A stretch of 64,000 nucleotides of DNA. Origin: Euclidia mi (Eukaryota; Arthropoda; Insecta; Lepidoptera; Erebidae). The stretch is taken from positions 43,401,598 through 43,465,597 of the forward strand of contig OX123182.2 in NCBI GenBank assembly GCA_944739405.2, written 5' to 3'. Shown here piece by piece: positions 1-11,888 of the stretch. The notes beneath the pieces are model-generated. The model was not told the DNA's origin. It ran no database searches and saw only the letters and a list, made by a program, of their open reading frames with translations. The number at the start of each line of letters is the position of its first letter. The first letter of the stretch is position 1. A program made the translations under genes and the position numbers.

Positions 1-668
1 TGCTGACAGCGCATATATCGATAAAAACTGATCAATTGACATATTCATTTGCAATGACGTAAATATATATCTTTGTGCCTTTGCGCTCATTGGATTTTGA
101 CAGAACTGTCACTAAGTTACGTAGTAGAAATTCTTTGTTTACAAAAAGTCTATATTCTCGGGGCACGGACTGTATTAGACACCTCTCTATTATCGCGATT
201 ATTAAATGTTGGTGTTTGTTGCAACACTCCGTTGCTTGCAGCTCTGCTAGCGTCACTTGAGAGGCTGGACAGAAATGCTACAACGCCGATGTGGAGTCAT
301 CATCAACAGACCTGTTTATAAACTGTCACACTGATAGGCACGGGGCTCTCTATACTCAATAATTTATTATATGCACAATGTTTGCTTCGGTGGTATTTAA
401 TATATAGGTGTGTACTTAACTATTATGGGCTCTGTATTTCTCTGTACTTGAAGATTGAGTCCATATGAGCCACTACACTGTCGACTTCATATGTTTTTAA
501 AATAAATAAATCTTTACATAATTTTCATATTGACTTTAATTTTTTTTCTTACTGTATGCCTCTCTTTAACCCTTTTTCTAGACCGCTGATTTCAATCAAA
601 CAACAAGATAATTCAGACACATCTAGGTATACTAAATGCTCTTCATCCAAGTCGACTTCACGAAATAA
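1..668. other. no gene recognised
   Basis: AT-rich sequence whose short open frames show no family motif. About 345-410 loosely resembles, on the same strand, the 3' untranslated end of the CR1-like LINE near 42,230 (a run of CTCAATA, TTTATT and GCTT..GGTGGTA blocks in the same order). A short remnant of that family may lie here, but the match is too weak to call. Confidence 0.4.
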
Positions 669-705
669 TCTTTATATATAAAATCCTTGCGTGACTAACT
701 GACTG

Positions 706-1614
706 GATACAGGTACGGGTTCAGGAGTATTCTCCGAGGACCTAAAGATCAACATCGCAGCACCGCTGGAAGCCTACAACATGGTCTACCAGGCCGAATG
801 TTTTGCCATAATCCTAGCTGCCACAGCAATCATGGCACGTGAGGTAAGGGAACGATCCATTAGGATCCTCTCAGATAGTAAGGCTGTCCTCTCAGCCCTC
901 AAAGGCCATACTATCACCTCGGAACTCACGCTTGCCACCAGAAACTAACAGAGGTAGGTAAACAAAACAAATTAACACTGCAATGGTTCAAGGGCCACAG
1001 TGGCTCAAGAGGGAATGACGCAGCCGACGTACTTGCCAGAAGAGGGGCCACTTTAGAGGTGGTGGAACCCGAGCCCATTATTTCCCTTCCTTCTGGTTTT
1101 TATCGCAACCTGAGAAAACCTAAGAACCTAAGAAAGAGAGAACCTAAGAAATAGGACCAGGACCCAACACAACCAGTCCTGGATTGGTATTAAAACATGT
1201 ATGCAGGCCAAGGAGGCTCTTCCCGCAGTAGACGGTGAGATAGCCAAACAAATCCTCCGGCTGTCCAAACAACAAATGCGGACAGTCACGGCCGCCTACA
1301 CAGGACACGGATTCTTTAATAAACACCTATTTCCTATAGGTATCACCGACAGCCCGCTGTGCAGGGCCTGTATGGCAGCAGACGAGACGGCAGCCCACCT
1401 GCTCCTCGACTGCTCTGAGGTCGCACAGTACAGGCAGCAGTACCTGTCCAGATACAGCACCCTGAGCGAAGCAGTGGACCACATCAAGAGTCTGCTGGCC
1501 TTCCTCGAAGAGCTGGGTTGGCTCGAATGACGACACCATTCCCACCCGCACGCAAAATACATGCCAAGACGTGGAGTTGCGGAAACAGCCCGTGCCATCA
1601 AGTATCAAGTAAGT
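706..1614 (+). mobile_element. 5'-truncated RNase H-bearing non-LTR retrotransposon (I-like)
   Basis: Direct repeats ACTGACTG at 698-705 and 1615-1622 flank the insertion, and removing it restores the interrupted Helitron-like repeat. The 3' end carries the tail 'atcaagtaagta'. Only the C-terminal part of ORF2 remains (RNase H and zinc knuckle). A second, much shorter copy of the same 3' end lies at 38,621-38,719 on the minus strand. RNase H downstream of the reverse transcriptase is known from the I, LOA and Tad groups, so I-like is the best guess. 5' truncation is usual for target-primed reverse transcription. Confidence 0.8.
712..1530 (+). pseudogene. LINE ORF2 C-terminus: RNase H and CCHC knuckle, frameshifted
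   Basis: Three frames are needed. 712-948 encodes RNase H with the acidic motif ILSDSKAVLSAL and stops at TAA. About 945-1154 continues in another frame with WFKGHSGSRGNDAADVLAR, the end of the RNase H fold. About 1201-1530 has the terminal zinc knuckle CRACMAADETAAHLLLDC (C-x2-C-x8-H-x4-C) and ends EELGWLE. The frameshifts and the missing endonuclease and reverse transcriptase make it non-functional. The codon choice is more GC-rich than the flanks, as expected for a fairly recent LINE copy. Confidence 0.8.
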
Positions 1615-2099
1615 ACTGACTGAAAGACACGCTACAGCCGAAACTACTGGTCACAAGAAGATAAAATTTAGCACGTATGTTCCTTGAGGAGTGTAGGGTA
1701 GCACTAAGAAAGGATTTTTGAAAATTCCACCATAAGGGGGTAAAACTGGGGGTCAAAGTTGGTATGAAACTTTTTATTCCTTTAATGGATTGACTCTAAG
1801 CTTTGTATATTAGTTCCTCAAATAACGATAGTGAACACTAAGAATATTTTTTTCTGGAAATTCCTCCCCAAAGGGGGTAAAGTAGGGTCTCAAAGTTTGT
1901 ATGTATCTTTTTATCTCTCTAATGGATTGACTACAAACTTTGTATATTGGTTCCTTAAACGACGATACTGAACACTAAGAATTTGTTTTTTAAAAATGCC
2001 CACCCTCAGGGGGTAAGATATGGGTCAAAGTGTGTTACATATTATTCCTTCAGTGGATTGACTTCAAACTTAACCTTTAAGTGCACACGTTGTTTAGGA

Positions 2100-2323
2100 T
2101 AACATTCCGTCACGCGTGGGGTCCAGAAGTATCCCCAATATAAATTTGCATATATATTCAGATTTTTTAAATAATTTTTATAATCCGTTTTATATTATAA
2201 GTAAAGATATGATCATATTTATAAAAAGTATTTATTAATCATACAACAATCAGTCTTTAGACAGTAAGGAACATTTTTATCAAATTAACAATCTCGTACA
2301 TATAATTTTTAAGACACTTATTT
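2100..2323. other. no gene recognised
   Basis: Very AT-rich spacer between the Helitron-like repeat and a SINE, with no coding or repeat signal that I can name. Confidence 0.4.
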
Positions 2324-2679
2324 CATCATCCTCTTAGCGTTATCGCAGTTTCAATCTGGAGTCCGCTTACTAGTCTAACTGGATTTGGCTGAATATTAGC
2401 TTTTCCACAGAGCGACTGCCTGTCTGACCTCCGCAACCCGAAGGGATAGCGATATTCCATGGTTTAGACTAGGGTCAGTTTATTTTAGAAGGTCCTGACG
2501 CCCTGTAACGACTGTCAAAGATCTTCATGACAACCGGGACCGACGGCTTAACGTGCTCTCCGAGGCACGGGACAAGCGATAATTAACAATTCAATACGCA
2601 CATAATTCCGAAAAGTCATTGGTGCGCGCCGTGGATTCGAACCTGATACCCTCTGCATGGCAGTCTGTTGGTATCTCTA
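2324..2679 (-). mobile_element. SINE-1, tRNA-derived
   Basis: On the minus strand the element opens with a degraded tRNA head and a pol III B box, GGTTCGAATCC, next to a 'ccacggcgcgcacc' block. It passes through 'cttgtcccgtgcctcgg' and 'gacagtcgttacagggcg' blocks and ends in a GATGATGAAA tail at 2324. The A-box side is cut short at about 2679. Other copies are at 25,507-25,877 (-), 33,940-34,290 (-), 38,532-39,030 (+) and 54,172-54,492 (+). It would depend on a LINE for mobility. Confidence 0.8.
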
Positions 2680-2808
2680 TTGTAACTGAGCCTACTAATA
2701 ATTATAAAACCTACAATTTTTTATATGCATAATACTTTAGTAACAACCGCGTCTAAAACATATTCCAATGTAAATAAAAAAACACATTTCAATGTAAACA
2801 GACCCTTA

Positions 2809-3647
2809 GGGCCAGTTCACGAGATCGGTCTAAGCGGCGCGTCGCGGCGGGCGGCGCGGCAGAACGTCGTGCACGCCATGACCCTACAGCAGCGGTAAAC
2901 GCAACGGCAAATGTGGACGTATTTGGGCCGACGGAGTTACCCATAAATATGGCGATAACCAAAATATCTTTGTGTAACTATACGGTATACCTACAAAATT
3001 GTCGACATTGGATCTTCATTTCTTACAAGTATTTTATATCAAAGGAATAATACATATTCGCAATTAATGAGGCGTTGAATAGGTACCTACACAACGTAGA
3101 TTACGTTAAGTAGGCAGGTAAATCACCTTTTAACTTTCATAGTAGCTGTGTCTGTACCTAAATAGGTACATATGTACATTACAAAATGTTTTGATGTTTG
3201 CGATTTATATTAAAACCTACCATTACATTCTGTAAAACATTGTTTCGTTACATCTCGCATCGTTGTATTAACATTTTTGTATTTATACAGCGGATGTGTT
3301 GCTATCCATACACGCGACCGTTTTAAAATTTCGACTTTAAATGTCTCCGTATTCATTACCGCCACTAAATATTTAACAAATAGTTTAACCGTAACGCTGT
3401 CCGTGCCGCTCGGAGTCGTGGCGTCAGACTCGGTCGCAGTACATTTGTTCCCGCCGCTCGCCGCACCGCTCGCCGCACCGCCCGCCGCGCCGCTCGCCGC
3501 GCAGCCATTCGCGCCAAAAAAAACGCGTGCGTTATCGCTGTGCGCGGCGACTCGTGGCGTGCTTCGAACGTCTTCATACATTTGATTTTACCGCTCGCCG
3601 CCCCGCGCTAAGCCGCCGCTCAGAGCGGCAAGGTCGTGACAGGGCCG
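2809..3647. mobile_element. PIF/Harbinger-like DNA transposon remnant with TTA target duplication
   Basis: TTA lies at 2806-2808 and 3648-3650. The ends are imperfect inverted repeats: GGGCCAGTTCACGA on the left against CGGCCCTGTCACGA read inward from the right, 10 of 14 identical. Both ends are strongly GC-rich, with GCCGCTCGCC-type 10-bp tandem units at 3450-3530. TTA target duplications are typical of PIF/Harbinger. A MADF-like coding remnant on the minus strand (3219-3581) fits the second protein of that superfamily. No DDE transposase is seen. Confidence 0.6.
3219..3581 (-). pseudogene. MADF (Myb/SANT-like) domain fragment, possible first exon
   Basis: After an alanine/glycine-rich leader (GAAGGAASGAASGG), the minus strand encodes MNTETFKVEILKRSRVWI from 3356, then ATHPLYKYKN. 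This matches the MADF pattern of an acidic/basic helix, an aromatic residue, HP-x-Y, and K-N. MADF proteins bind DNA and are the accessory protein of PIF/Harbinger transposons. The frame runs into a consensus 5' splice site, AATG|GTAGGT, with GT at 3220-3219, so the fragment could be a first exon. No second exon is found inside the element. The low-complexity leader is probably GC-repeat translation and not conserved protein. Confidence 0.45.
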
Positions 3648-3800
3648 TTAGACACAACACTACTTAAAATATTGATAACCGGGATTCTCGGAGTTAGTGG
3701 ATTATCTGAAGAAATTAGCCGGCAGTAATTGGGTGTAGAAGCGAAAGATTACGTTTGCACAAGACAGAATCAGATGATTTACAACCGGTAGATTTGTTTT

Positions 3801-4032
3801 GTCCGTGTGGTGACGGATTATAAGAATACGGAATGTCACCACCCCATATCATCCCATGGGTGTTGTAAGAGCCGACAGAGGGAGCATATTATGCAGAAAA
3901 CAATACTGTAAGAGAAGGAAAACTTGATACAAACCCTATACCAACCCGTTTGGCCAGCGTGATATAGTAGGCCAATTCTTCCTTTCAAAGGAGAGGCCTA
4001 GTCCAGCAGTGGACTGTTAAAGGCTGATGATG
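3801..4032 (+). mobile_element. SINE-3, full copy with 11-bp target duplication
   Basis: The 232-bp element is bounded by exact repeats AGATTTGTTTT at 3790-3800 and 4033-4043. It begins GTCCGTGTGGTGACGG, contains 'gtcaccaccccatatcatcc', 'cagagggagcatattatgca' and 'gatacaaaccctatacc', and ends 'ggactgttaaaggctgatgatg'. The variable-length target duplication and GATGATG tail indicate a retroposon. Copies with the same structure lie at 36,937-37,180 (-) and 55,840-56,074 (-). The head lacks a clear tRNA A box, so its origin is open. Confidence 0.8.
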
Positions 4033-4043
4033 AGATTTGTTTT

Positions 4044-6650
4044 TGGTTATGATTGAATTACGGCCTTCAAATTGGAGTCTAATGGACAGTAAAGCTTTGA
4101 TGAAGATTTGATCTGTAACACAATGATGATGGGCTGTCTAATATATTAAAATGTCATTATATGTATGGCAATCGTAATATATTGGCCTTACATAAACTTT
4201 GCTTGTATATTACAATAGTAGCCAAGTCAATTAGCATAGAATCGGATTTATAGCTGGCAGTTATCATGTATAGCGGTCATGAATGGCTAGTTTATATGAC
4301 TGCATGTATGATGTTATGGTTTAAGTGCTTGCCTCATTACTGCCGGTGCGCCAAGTATCACAGTTTCGATACATTCACACACGAGACAACACTTAAGGTG
4401 GTTCACAAATTATTGTTCCAAAACTGGCTGTTCTTGTGTGTTTATAAATATGGGATATTATTTATTTACGCTGTGAAATCGTACGAATCTTACTGGTCCA
4501 TTTAAAACGTTACTGTGAACAAGGCTTAGAATTACAGAATCAACCAATTAGTTTGACTGGCTGACTGGCTGGTAGAGTACAGATGATCCTACCAATTATG
4601 ACAGAGAGGATTGTAATGTTTGCTTGTAGCCATCGTTCGCATATGTCCACGTTAAAATGGATGCCAGCGTTAAGAGACGAATGGCTCCGTATCAGTTACG
4701 TATTAGCTTTGTAGCTCGTCTCGTGCTGGACAAATAAATAAATGGCCGTTAAGGCCCGCTGCTACCAGTACCAATATGTAAGACAAAACAACCCATTTTG
4801 TGTTAGATACTAGCATGTTTTATTTACAAGTGCTTAAAACCAAGCAGGAGATAGAAGGCTAAGCTAAGCGATTATTTGTTGTTGCTTAAAATATGTGAGG
4901 GCGTAGCGTGAAAATGTGTACCGAATGATATGGCTGTACTAGATGCGAAGCGGATTAAACAAAGCCGCGACGGCGATTAAGTATTATTAATCTACAATAC
5001 GCTTTGCGTGCATTCGTTGCACCCAATATTCTTTGAAAGTCTTCACTGGCATCTCTGGCATAAATTTTCTATCGCATTACTTACTTATTTCATTCGTATC
5101 TCTTTTATCACCTCAGCGAGCATTTGAAATTTTCACGCCATGAAACCCTTTTTACCAGAGTTCACTCGAGCGAGGCTATGAAATCCAATCGCTCATATTT
5201 ATTTATCGCACATAATATATATCCAATCCATGCAACCATATTCTTTTAGAAAAAAATTATATCAGTATTCCCAAAATTACATATAAATGTTGTTTTAATT
5301 TGTTACCTTCATCATGGCTTACAATTCCCATTTCAATATGCCATATTTAAAACCATCTCGACATTAGTTCTGACAGAAGAAATATTCATAACCAAGATTT
5401 AAATGAAATTCATTTGGCAAGCTTAATTAAAATACTCCCAGTGGATTTACTTGGTCATAACAGTACAGCCACTATTATAATAAAGGGACGCCCTGAACCC
5501 AGAATAACAATTAATGCGTCATGCGGCGTACAGAAGAATATAATGAAATTGACACGGGTGTACAGGGACTAAACGTAACAGTAATATTGTTTAGTTCGTG
5601 ATTTAATATTGAAAGGGAAGTCAAGCTTTATATTATGTAGTTGCGTGGCCCCCTTAAAATTATAATTATATCGTCTAACCGAGCTTGCGGTTTCACTCGA
5701 GTTTGACTAGGATGAATCTTACTCCCACGTCCCAACACTAAAATTAAACGTTAATCTCCAAACATTATCTTGTTTGACGGGTTTCACATATAAAACATAT
5801 ACCTGCCAAATTTATACTTTAAATATCAAGGAGTCGTCGAGTTACGTGCTCAGTTAGTGACTGGCAATGGTTTGCTTTGATACATATAACATACATAATT
5901 TAGTTTGTCCGCGGCTTCATCAGTATGGAATTCTTACTTTTCACATCCGTCTGATACAAATAATGTAGCTTCATTACGAGTGAATGGAAGATGCAGTCGA
6001 GTAAGCGTATTCGGGAATGAGGCTCTTAAAGCTTGGTGTTTGAAAGTTAACCCATCCAGATATTTGTTTATATATAGGTGTTCTGCAGAAATCATCTATA
6101 GCAGATAGTATACATTTTAGCCTAAGACTTTCAACAATTTCTTAACAACTAATTTGTTTAATCGCGAAAAAATCAGTCCGGCAGTTTCAGAATTTCATCG
6201 TCATCATTCGCTAGCAGTCGCCGCGAACAATGCGAGGGAGGCCTTACTCTTCAGTCTAAGCAGATATAACAGCCAGTAGTGCCAGTATATACTAATATAT
6301 GTACGCGCAGATTATTCTTTGTGTTTCCACACGTGTTTTCAGATGAAACTAAGATGCCGCTGTATAAAACTATTTATCTCTTTATATTTTTATTTCGTTC
6401 GTAGGAAATAACAAAGAGCCGCGAAAAGGTTTTCTATTTTAGCATTGCGTAATAAGTATGCTCGTACTGCGTTACAATATATTACGTATAACAAGTAAAA
6501 ATGTAATGCATTGCATGATTCTAACGCTACAAGACCAAACCTTAAACAGCTTAATTTATTACTTGCTTCCAGCTATTTCGCAGCATGAAAATGAGCTACA
6601 ATAATACAAATATTTATGTAACAGGTCTATATCGCGTAATTATTAAAAAT
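4044..6650. other. 2.6 kb without recognisable gene
   Basis: Unique-looking AT-rich DNA. The longest open frames (about 80 codons at 4266-4505, 67 at 5905-6108) have no recognisable domain and could be chance. No repeat shared with the rest of the window was noticed. Confidence 0.4.
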
Positions 6651-6917
6651 ACCGCCTCCGTGATCCAGTGGATAGCGTATGCGACTGCTGATCGGGGGTC
6701 CCTGGTTTGATTCCCGGGTCGGGCAAAGTGTTACTGGGTTTTTCCGAATTTTCAGTAGCAGCACGGAGTCTGGTGATGTGCCCGGTAACGGTAATAGGCT
6801 CGCCCCCTATTATGTGAGACCTAAAAATTCTTGGCGAATTGTAGGAGTAATATTACACCACTGTCTACCCCTTCCGGGATTAAGGCGTAAGTCTATAAAA
6901 AAAATATTATATATTAT
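6651..6917 (+). mobile_element. SINE-2, tRNA-derived
   Basis: The tRNA-like head 'tccgtgatccagtggatagcg' is followed by a B box, GGTTTGATTCC, and 'cgggtcgggcaaagtg'. The body has conserved 'cagtagcagcacggagtctgg' and 'aataggctcgccccctatta' blocks. The 3' end, 'ctgtctaccccttccgggat', then 'ggcgtaagtctata', leads into an A-rich tail. That 3' end resembles the last about 50 bp of the RTE-like LINE at 31,540-31,600, the likely partner for retrotransposition. Other copies are at 7331-7590, 24,742-25,012 and 55,140-55,398. Confidence 0.8.
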
Positions 6918-7167
6918 ATGTGTGAATTTGCCTACCAAATTCGATAACGAACGAAACTTTTTTACTTTCTTTCATCAGCATTACTATTACGGTAGCCGGT
7001 TTACGGGAAAAGTGTACCAATTTTTTTATATTTCCAAAGTGTCATAAAAATACCGAAAAATGAGTTTTGAAACTTCCAACGATGTAGAGTAACGTGGGAA
7101 CAAGTAGGTAACCGGTTGGTTCGTGTGAAGATGCAAGTTTTCTCCTCGCTGAGATGAAAGTTAATTA

Positions 7168-7590
7168 ACTTAAAACTCTCGGCGCCGTGGCCGTGTGGTT
7201 GACGGCATAGAATACAAGTGTCACCACCCCCTATCTTCCCGTGGGTGTCGTAAGAGGCGACTAAGGGATAACACGATGCAAATACCATCTTTGCGTAGAG
7301 ACGGAAAACTCGACATCAAACCCTATACGACTGCCTCGTTGGTCTCGCGGCATAAATGTGCGCGTGGGATTGGGAGGTCCCGGGTTCGATTCCTGGGTCG
7401 GGCGGGTTTTTCTGTCACGAAATTCTCAGTAGCAGCACGGAGTCTGGAAATGTGCCCGGTACGGCAATAGGCTCGCCCCTTATTACGTGGGACTAAAGTA
7501 TTTCTGGCGAAAAGTGGGTGTAGAAATACACCTCTGCCTACCCCTTCGGGGATAAAAGGCGTGACGATATGTATGTATGTATGTATGTCT
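7168..7590 (+). mobile_element. composite: SINE-3-like piece joined to SINE-2
   Basis: 7168-7330 resembles SINE-3, with 'gtcaccaccccctatcttcc', 'gtgggtgtcgtaagaggcga' and 'cgacatcaaaccctatac' in the same order but diverged. At about 7331 a SINE-2 copy starts: 'actgcctcgttggtctcg', B box GGTTCGATTCC, 'agtagcagcacggagtctgg'. It finishes with 'tctgcctaccccttcgggga', 'ggcgtgacgat' and (ATGT)n at 7568-7587. It could be an insertion of one SINE into another or a fused SINE variant. No target duplication was seen at the internal junction. Confidence 0.65.
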
Positions 7591-9017
7591 CGGCGCCACC
7601 TAAAATTTGGAGTAAGCGCCACAGCGTGGCTTTTTCAAAGGGACTCTGTTAAACTTTGTCCCACAAAACTGACGGATAAACTATTTGAAAATGTTCACAT
7701 GGACTGCGAAAATGTACGGTCATATAAAATGGAAATTCTCATACATTTTTTTAAAATCTGAATACATACTTGAATATATTTTTTTGAATGATTGACAAAC
7801 CATCATCATAATTCTTTTGTTCCTCATAGTTGCACCCAAGGCTTTTGCCTTTGACCCCCCGTGTTGCTTCTTGTTTTACCAAAGGTAAAGAGCGTTGGGC
7901 TCATTGAAAAATGTTTTATGTTGCCATGTTTTTTGCTTTATTTTAGAAACGATAACACTAAACTCACTAAAATACGGCACTTACACCATCCATACAGAGA
8001 AATTTTTGGACTGCGTGATTTAAAAAATACTGTGAAGTCAATTTAAAACGCTTTATATTTCACAGTTTATGCACATTGATGTAGTGACAATTAAACACCG
8101 ACAACAGCCATCCGTATCAGCTAACCTGATGATTTACGACATATATGATACAATAGTAAACCGGTACAACAATCACGGGTGAAACAGATTGCTCGCTGTC
8201 GTTCAGAGTTCAGTTCACATTGATTTGTGTAACTAGCATCTGTCACGGCGCGACTGTTAACTTTGGCGGGAAAATTACATGCCAGCTGCAGAATTGTGGC
8301 CTGGAGCATGAGAGTACACTGACTGCCACTCACTGTGAAATAAAAGGGTTGGTCGAAATTTCAACAGCTCCTATTCTTTTAATTTTCAGCTTTTATTTTA
8401 ATTTTGTGCATAGAATTCTATGTATTTCCGAAATGGATGTATTTCCTTGCAAAATAATTTACTTATAATCTGTCTGAACCAGGAATTATACTTGGAACAT
8501 CTTAATCACTAACATAAGCACTAACCTACTTCCAGTAGTATTCGAACAATAGTGAATAGCATGAATAAATATTTAAAGCAAACCGTCACGGCAAGCAACA
8601 GTCTTCATAGCATTTTAATGTAACGCTTACACATGAATGAATCTTCAGTCATATGATATGACAGTTAGTAATCTTGACTAATATTATAAACTTCATAGAT
8701 TGTTTCTTTATTAAACTTCCGGACTCTAAATTATAACGTTCATCACGTTAACGTTTGCTTTATTATTACGCTTCCGCACCCTAACTGCACAAATCATTTT
8801 GATGATACTTTATATATTATATTATACGTTTTCAATAGTACAGAGTATATACGTACATGAACTAGAACAAAGTTTAAACTAGTATAAAATAAAAATTGAA
8901 GGTAAAAGTATTTATTCGTTGTCAAGAGAGCCAAAACTATTGACAAAAAGTTTGTTGTTGATCAAAATTTGAACTCCAACAACTTTGTACGTTTACATAG
9001 TCATGAAATTGTGCCAA
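7591..9017. other. 1.4 kb without recognisable gene
   Basis: AT-rich, with scattered short open frames (61 codons at 7861-8046, 82 at 8220-8468) that have no identifiable domain. Nothing else was seen. Confidence 0.4.
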
Positions 9018-9020
9018 TTA

Positions 9021-9601
9021 AGGTCACAGCTCATTAGAGCCACCCGGCACCCACTCCGCACCGCCTCGCTTCGTGCTGTTAGTATTCTTCATATGGACTT
9101 GTATGGGTATGCGCTCACTACATCAACTCCGTAGCGTCACCGGATCGCCTTGTCGTAAGCCCTCCACTTGTGGACGGCGGGTGGACAACTCGGTGACAAC
9201 TCGCTGCTCGCATGCTAGCCTTGCGTTGACTGCGCATCGCCAACGCGCGGGTCCGAAGCGGACCGCGCGCTGCCCGCAAATGATTTTTTTGTTGCGTCTT
9301 TCATTTTCTTCTTCATCAAGCGCGACAGCTATGAGTGCCAAATCAAGGTTTGTAAAATTTGACTTTACGAAACATACTTGTAGACCTAGTGCCAATTGTT
9401 AACAGACTACTCGAAAATTCGTGGACCAAGCGCCATCCACTCGTTGACCACGCGGCGTTCACTCGTTGACCGCTGGTTGACTGCGCGACGTTTTGGTGAT
9501 AATGCGGCGTCAACCCGTGGACCACCTGTCGACAACGAGTGGACGCCGTACGACGAGGCGGTGCGAGGTGGGTGCCGGGTGGCTCTAATGAGCTGTGACC
9601 T
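9021..9601. mobile_element. 581-bp PIF/Harbinger-like element, near-perfect 47-bp terminal inverted repeats
   Basis: TTA flanks both sides (9018-9020, 9602-9604). The ends AGGTCACAGCTCATTAGAGC... match over about 47 bp with two differences. The right interior is a degenerate minisatellite of 'cgttgacc' and 'gtggacc' units. On the minus strand, 9123-9395 is open and contains ALIAVALDEEENERRNKK, which resembles the acidic-then-basic N-terminal stretch common in Harbinger transposases, suggesting internal deletion of an autonomous parent. Superfamily assignment rests on the TTA duplication and that stretch. Confidence 0.7.
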
Positions 9602-9604
9602 TTA

Positions 9605-10892
9605 CAATCCAGTGTGCTTGTGTTCAGAAACTTTCAGGAATAGATAGCAATAATGTGTGGCAGCCAGGAATTCGGACGTAATAAATTGTGATTTTATGTT
9701 ATGCTCAGTATTATGAGACTGTGCTCTCGTGTTTGTGAATTATGTAACATTTTGCTAGATTGATATGACGTTATAATTAATCCGATTACCTACATTTTCA
9801 TTTGTTGCAAAACGACATTTGTTACGCAAAAGTAGATTACGGTTTAAAAGTAAACTTTTAACAGTAATGATCGTTCTTTATGTTTAATCTACTTTTTTTA
9901 TTTCTCCGAATATGCTTAAAAAGATATCTGATTATTGAACAAGAATTTTGCATCTCAAACATCTTATGCATACATCAATATCAATGCAAAGCCATTAATA
10001 GGAAAATACACTTTTTCAGTTCTCGTAAACGCTCTACAAAACAGTATTGTCCAGTAATCAAAGTAATAAAACCTCCGAATGGAGTGACGAACGGCACTGG
10101 CAGCTATCTCTATCAGTACAGAGTAAAGGGGACAATTAGATAATGCAAACTACAGGAACGGGATGGTCCGACATCGTCGGCTAATTACATTTGCTTGCTT
10201 GCTCTCACACAAATAATTACTCTGTGTATGTTGCAGACGTTAACACCTTACAGGATTGTAATTAGAATTCTAGAACTTGAAAACCAAAAATGCTCCAATG
10301 TAATGTAATGAATACTTTGAGCTGCAGACTTTCCTGAAAATAACTAGCACAAAGCTAAAAAATAACAGTCTGGTGCCAGTTTTATTACTTAATGAGAGAA
10401 TTGTCGATAATGTTGATAAGAATATAGATAGCTAGATATACGTTTTATTACACACCTACATACCATTATACAGTTAATTTGTAAAGGACTTAAAACGAGA
10501 ACATAATAATATATTTGTGTAACCTAACGCCTGTATATTAAAATTTCACCTGTCTTCCGTTATTTGTAATTATAAATAAGTATAAAAATATTTCAGATGA
10601 TAATTTAAGACTGCCCATGTCATTTTGAAATGTATTTATATTGAACGATAAAGTTTAGGCTAACATATAAGAATATACTAAATATCAAGTGGATATTTCA
10701 ATTCTGGCAGAAAAGTTTTGATTAAGCTCTCTTATTTTTATTGACAACGCTTTACGAAAACCAAACGACCAACACCCTTACATAAAATGGATAACCATCT
10801 AGTTAGATGTTTGTCCAAAATCCTTGTTATTCTATAAACTACAACATGCTTCTATGGGAGCGCTAATTGCCAGGAGTTCGGGACTTCAACAT
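9605..10892. other. 1.3 kb without recognisable gene
   Basis: AT-rich DNA outside the segmental duplication. The 87-codon frame at 9880-10,143 has no domain that I recognise. Confidence 0.4.
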
Positions 10893-11020
10893 ATTATTTT
10901 AACAAAATAACTATATCTGTATATGGCTTGTGTGTCACAATGATGTAAGTAAAGATGGATTTGGATTGTCATTCGTGTAGTAACGTATCGGTTTCATGCA
11001 TGTACTAAAAAACACATTGC

Positions 11021-11643
11021 TGTGAAGCTACGTAATGGCACGGTAATATAATCTAACAGTATTGTAACTCGGCCATCTTCCAGAGTTATATGCCTACAGA
11101 CGCGCGGTACGCAAACAAGCGATACGGCTACCCGCCTCAAGTATTTTAATTACATCTACCTACTTGAAGATTTTTCTGGTTTTGTGATTGTTCATATTAC
11201 TTATATTTTTTGTGCAAACAAATAAAAATCATGTAGGTATGTAAGTACCCTAGGAAATGACCCATTGGTCACTAAGTAGACTAAGCAGTTACACTAAGCA
11301 GATTCAATATCGGCTTCCATTTTGAAAATTACCCTGAAAGTACTACTAGAAATAGACTTCAATGAAATTAATGCGCACGAAATGCAGTAAGCCGGTCCCT
11401 AGTAGGTGACTGTTGACTTACATTTTGTTTTAATGGAAATTAAGTAATTTGTTAAGTATACGTATTGTAAATAAGTTATAAATCAGTAAGTGGCAAGGTA
11501 TGAAAAGTGGTTATAATATTTTAAAATGTGATATAGTTCTAGAACTAGTACTATAACATATCTTCGTAATTTGTAACGTAAAAACTTTGTATAAATAGTT
11601 TTCCAAGCTTCCAAGTAATTTGAAAAATCATATCTTTAGCAAA
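11021..11643. other. no gene recognised
   Basis: Part of copy A that does not align visibly with copy B. AT-rich, without open frames of note. Confidence 0.4.
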
Positions 11644-11888
11644 ATTTCGGACAGAATTTCATTATCTATCTTTCGGATGCAGGTACTCGTGGCTACTCAG
11701 AAAAGTTATAAACGCATACTAACTACAACTTTGTTTGTGAAAGCTTTCGTATATTTATTAGGAGTGTTTACGTCTGCGTGACTTCGCTTCATATCGGTCA
11801 TTAGTTTTTCCATGCACATGCTTGCAAATTTTATTATCTTAAGCTATTCTTTTACCAGTTCAGAACTGTTTCCTTCTTCTTTCTTCTT

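Larger units (their letters stand above)
669..2090 (+). mobile_element. Helitron-like repeat, split by a LINE insertion
   Basis: The left end reads TCTTTATATATAAAATCC preceded by A, which fits the A^TC insertion rule of Helitron-like elements. It runs into a GACTGACTG-type block, is interrupted at 706-1614 by a LINE, and resumes at 1615 with 'gacacgctacagccgaaac'. From about 1,690 the body consists of about 130-bp degenerate tandem units, each with a GGGGGTAA block, a 'caaagtttgtat' block and a 'ttggttcctcaaa' block. The same terminus and units recur on the minus strand at 26,440-29,759. No helicase or Rep protein is visible, so it is non-autonomous. The right end is indistinct. Class assignment is inference from the terminus and internal minisatellite. 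Confidence 0.55.

Noticed and set aside
3277..3585. Open frame rich in Ala and Pro on the plus strand
   Set aside because: It is the complement of GC-rich 10-bp repeats in a transposon; no conserved domain, and the minus-strand MADF reading explains the non-repetitive part better.
7561..7590. CRISPR-like short repeats at (ATGT)n, (GATA)n and the 130-bp Helitron-like units
   Set aside because: Microsatellites and minisatellites in a eukaryotic genome; no spacer structure.
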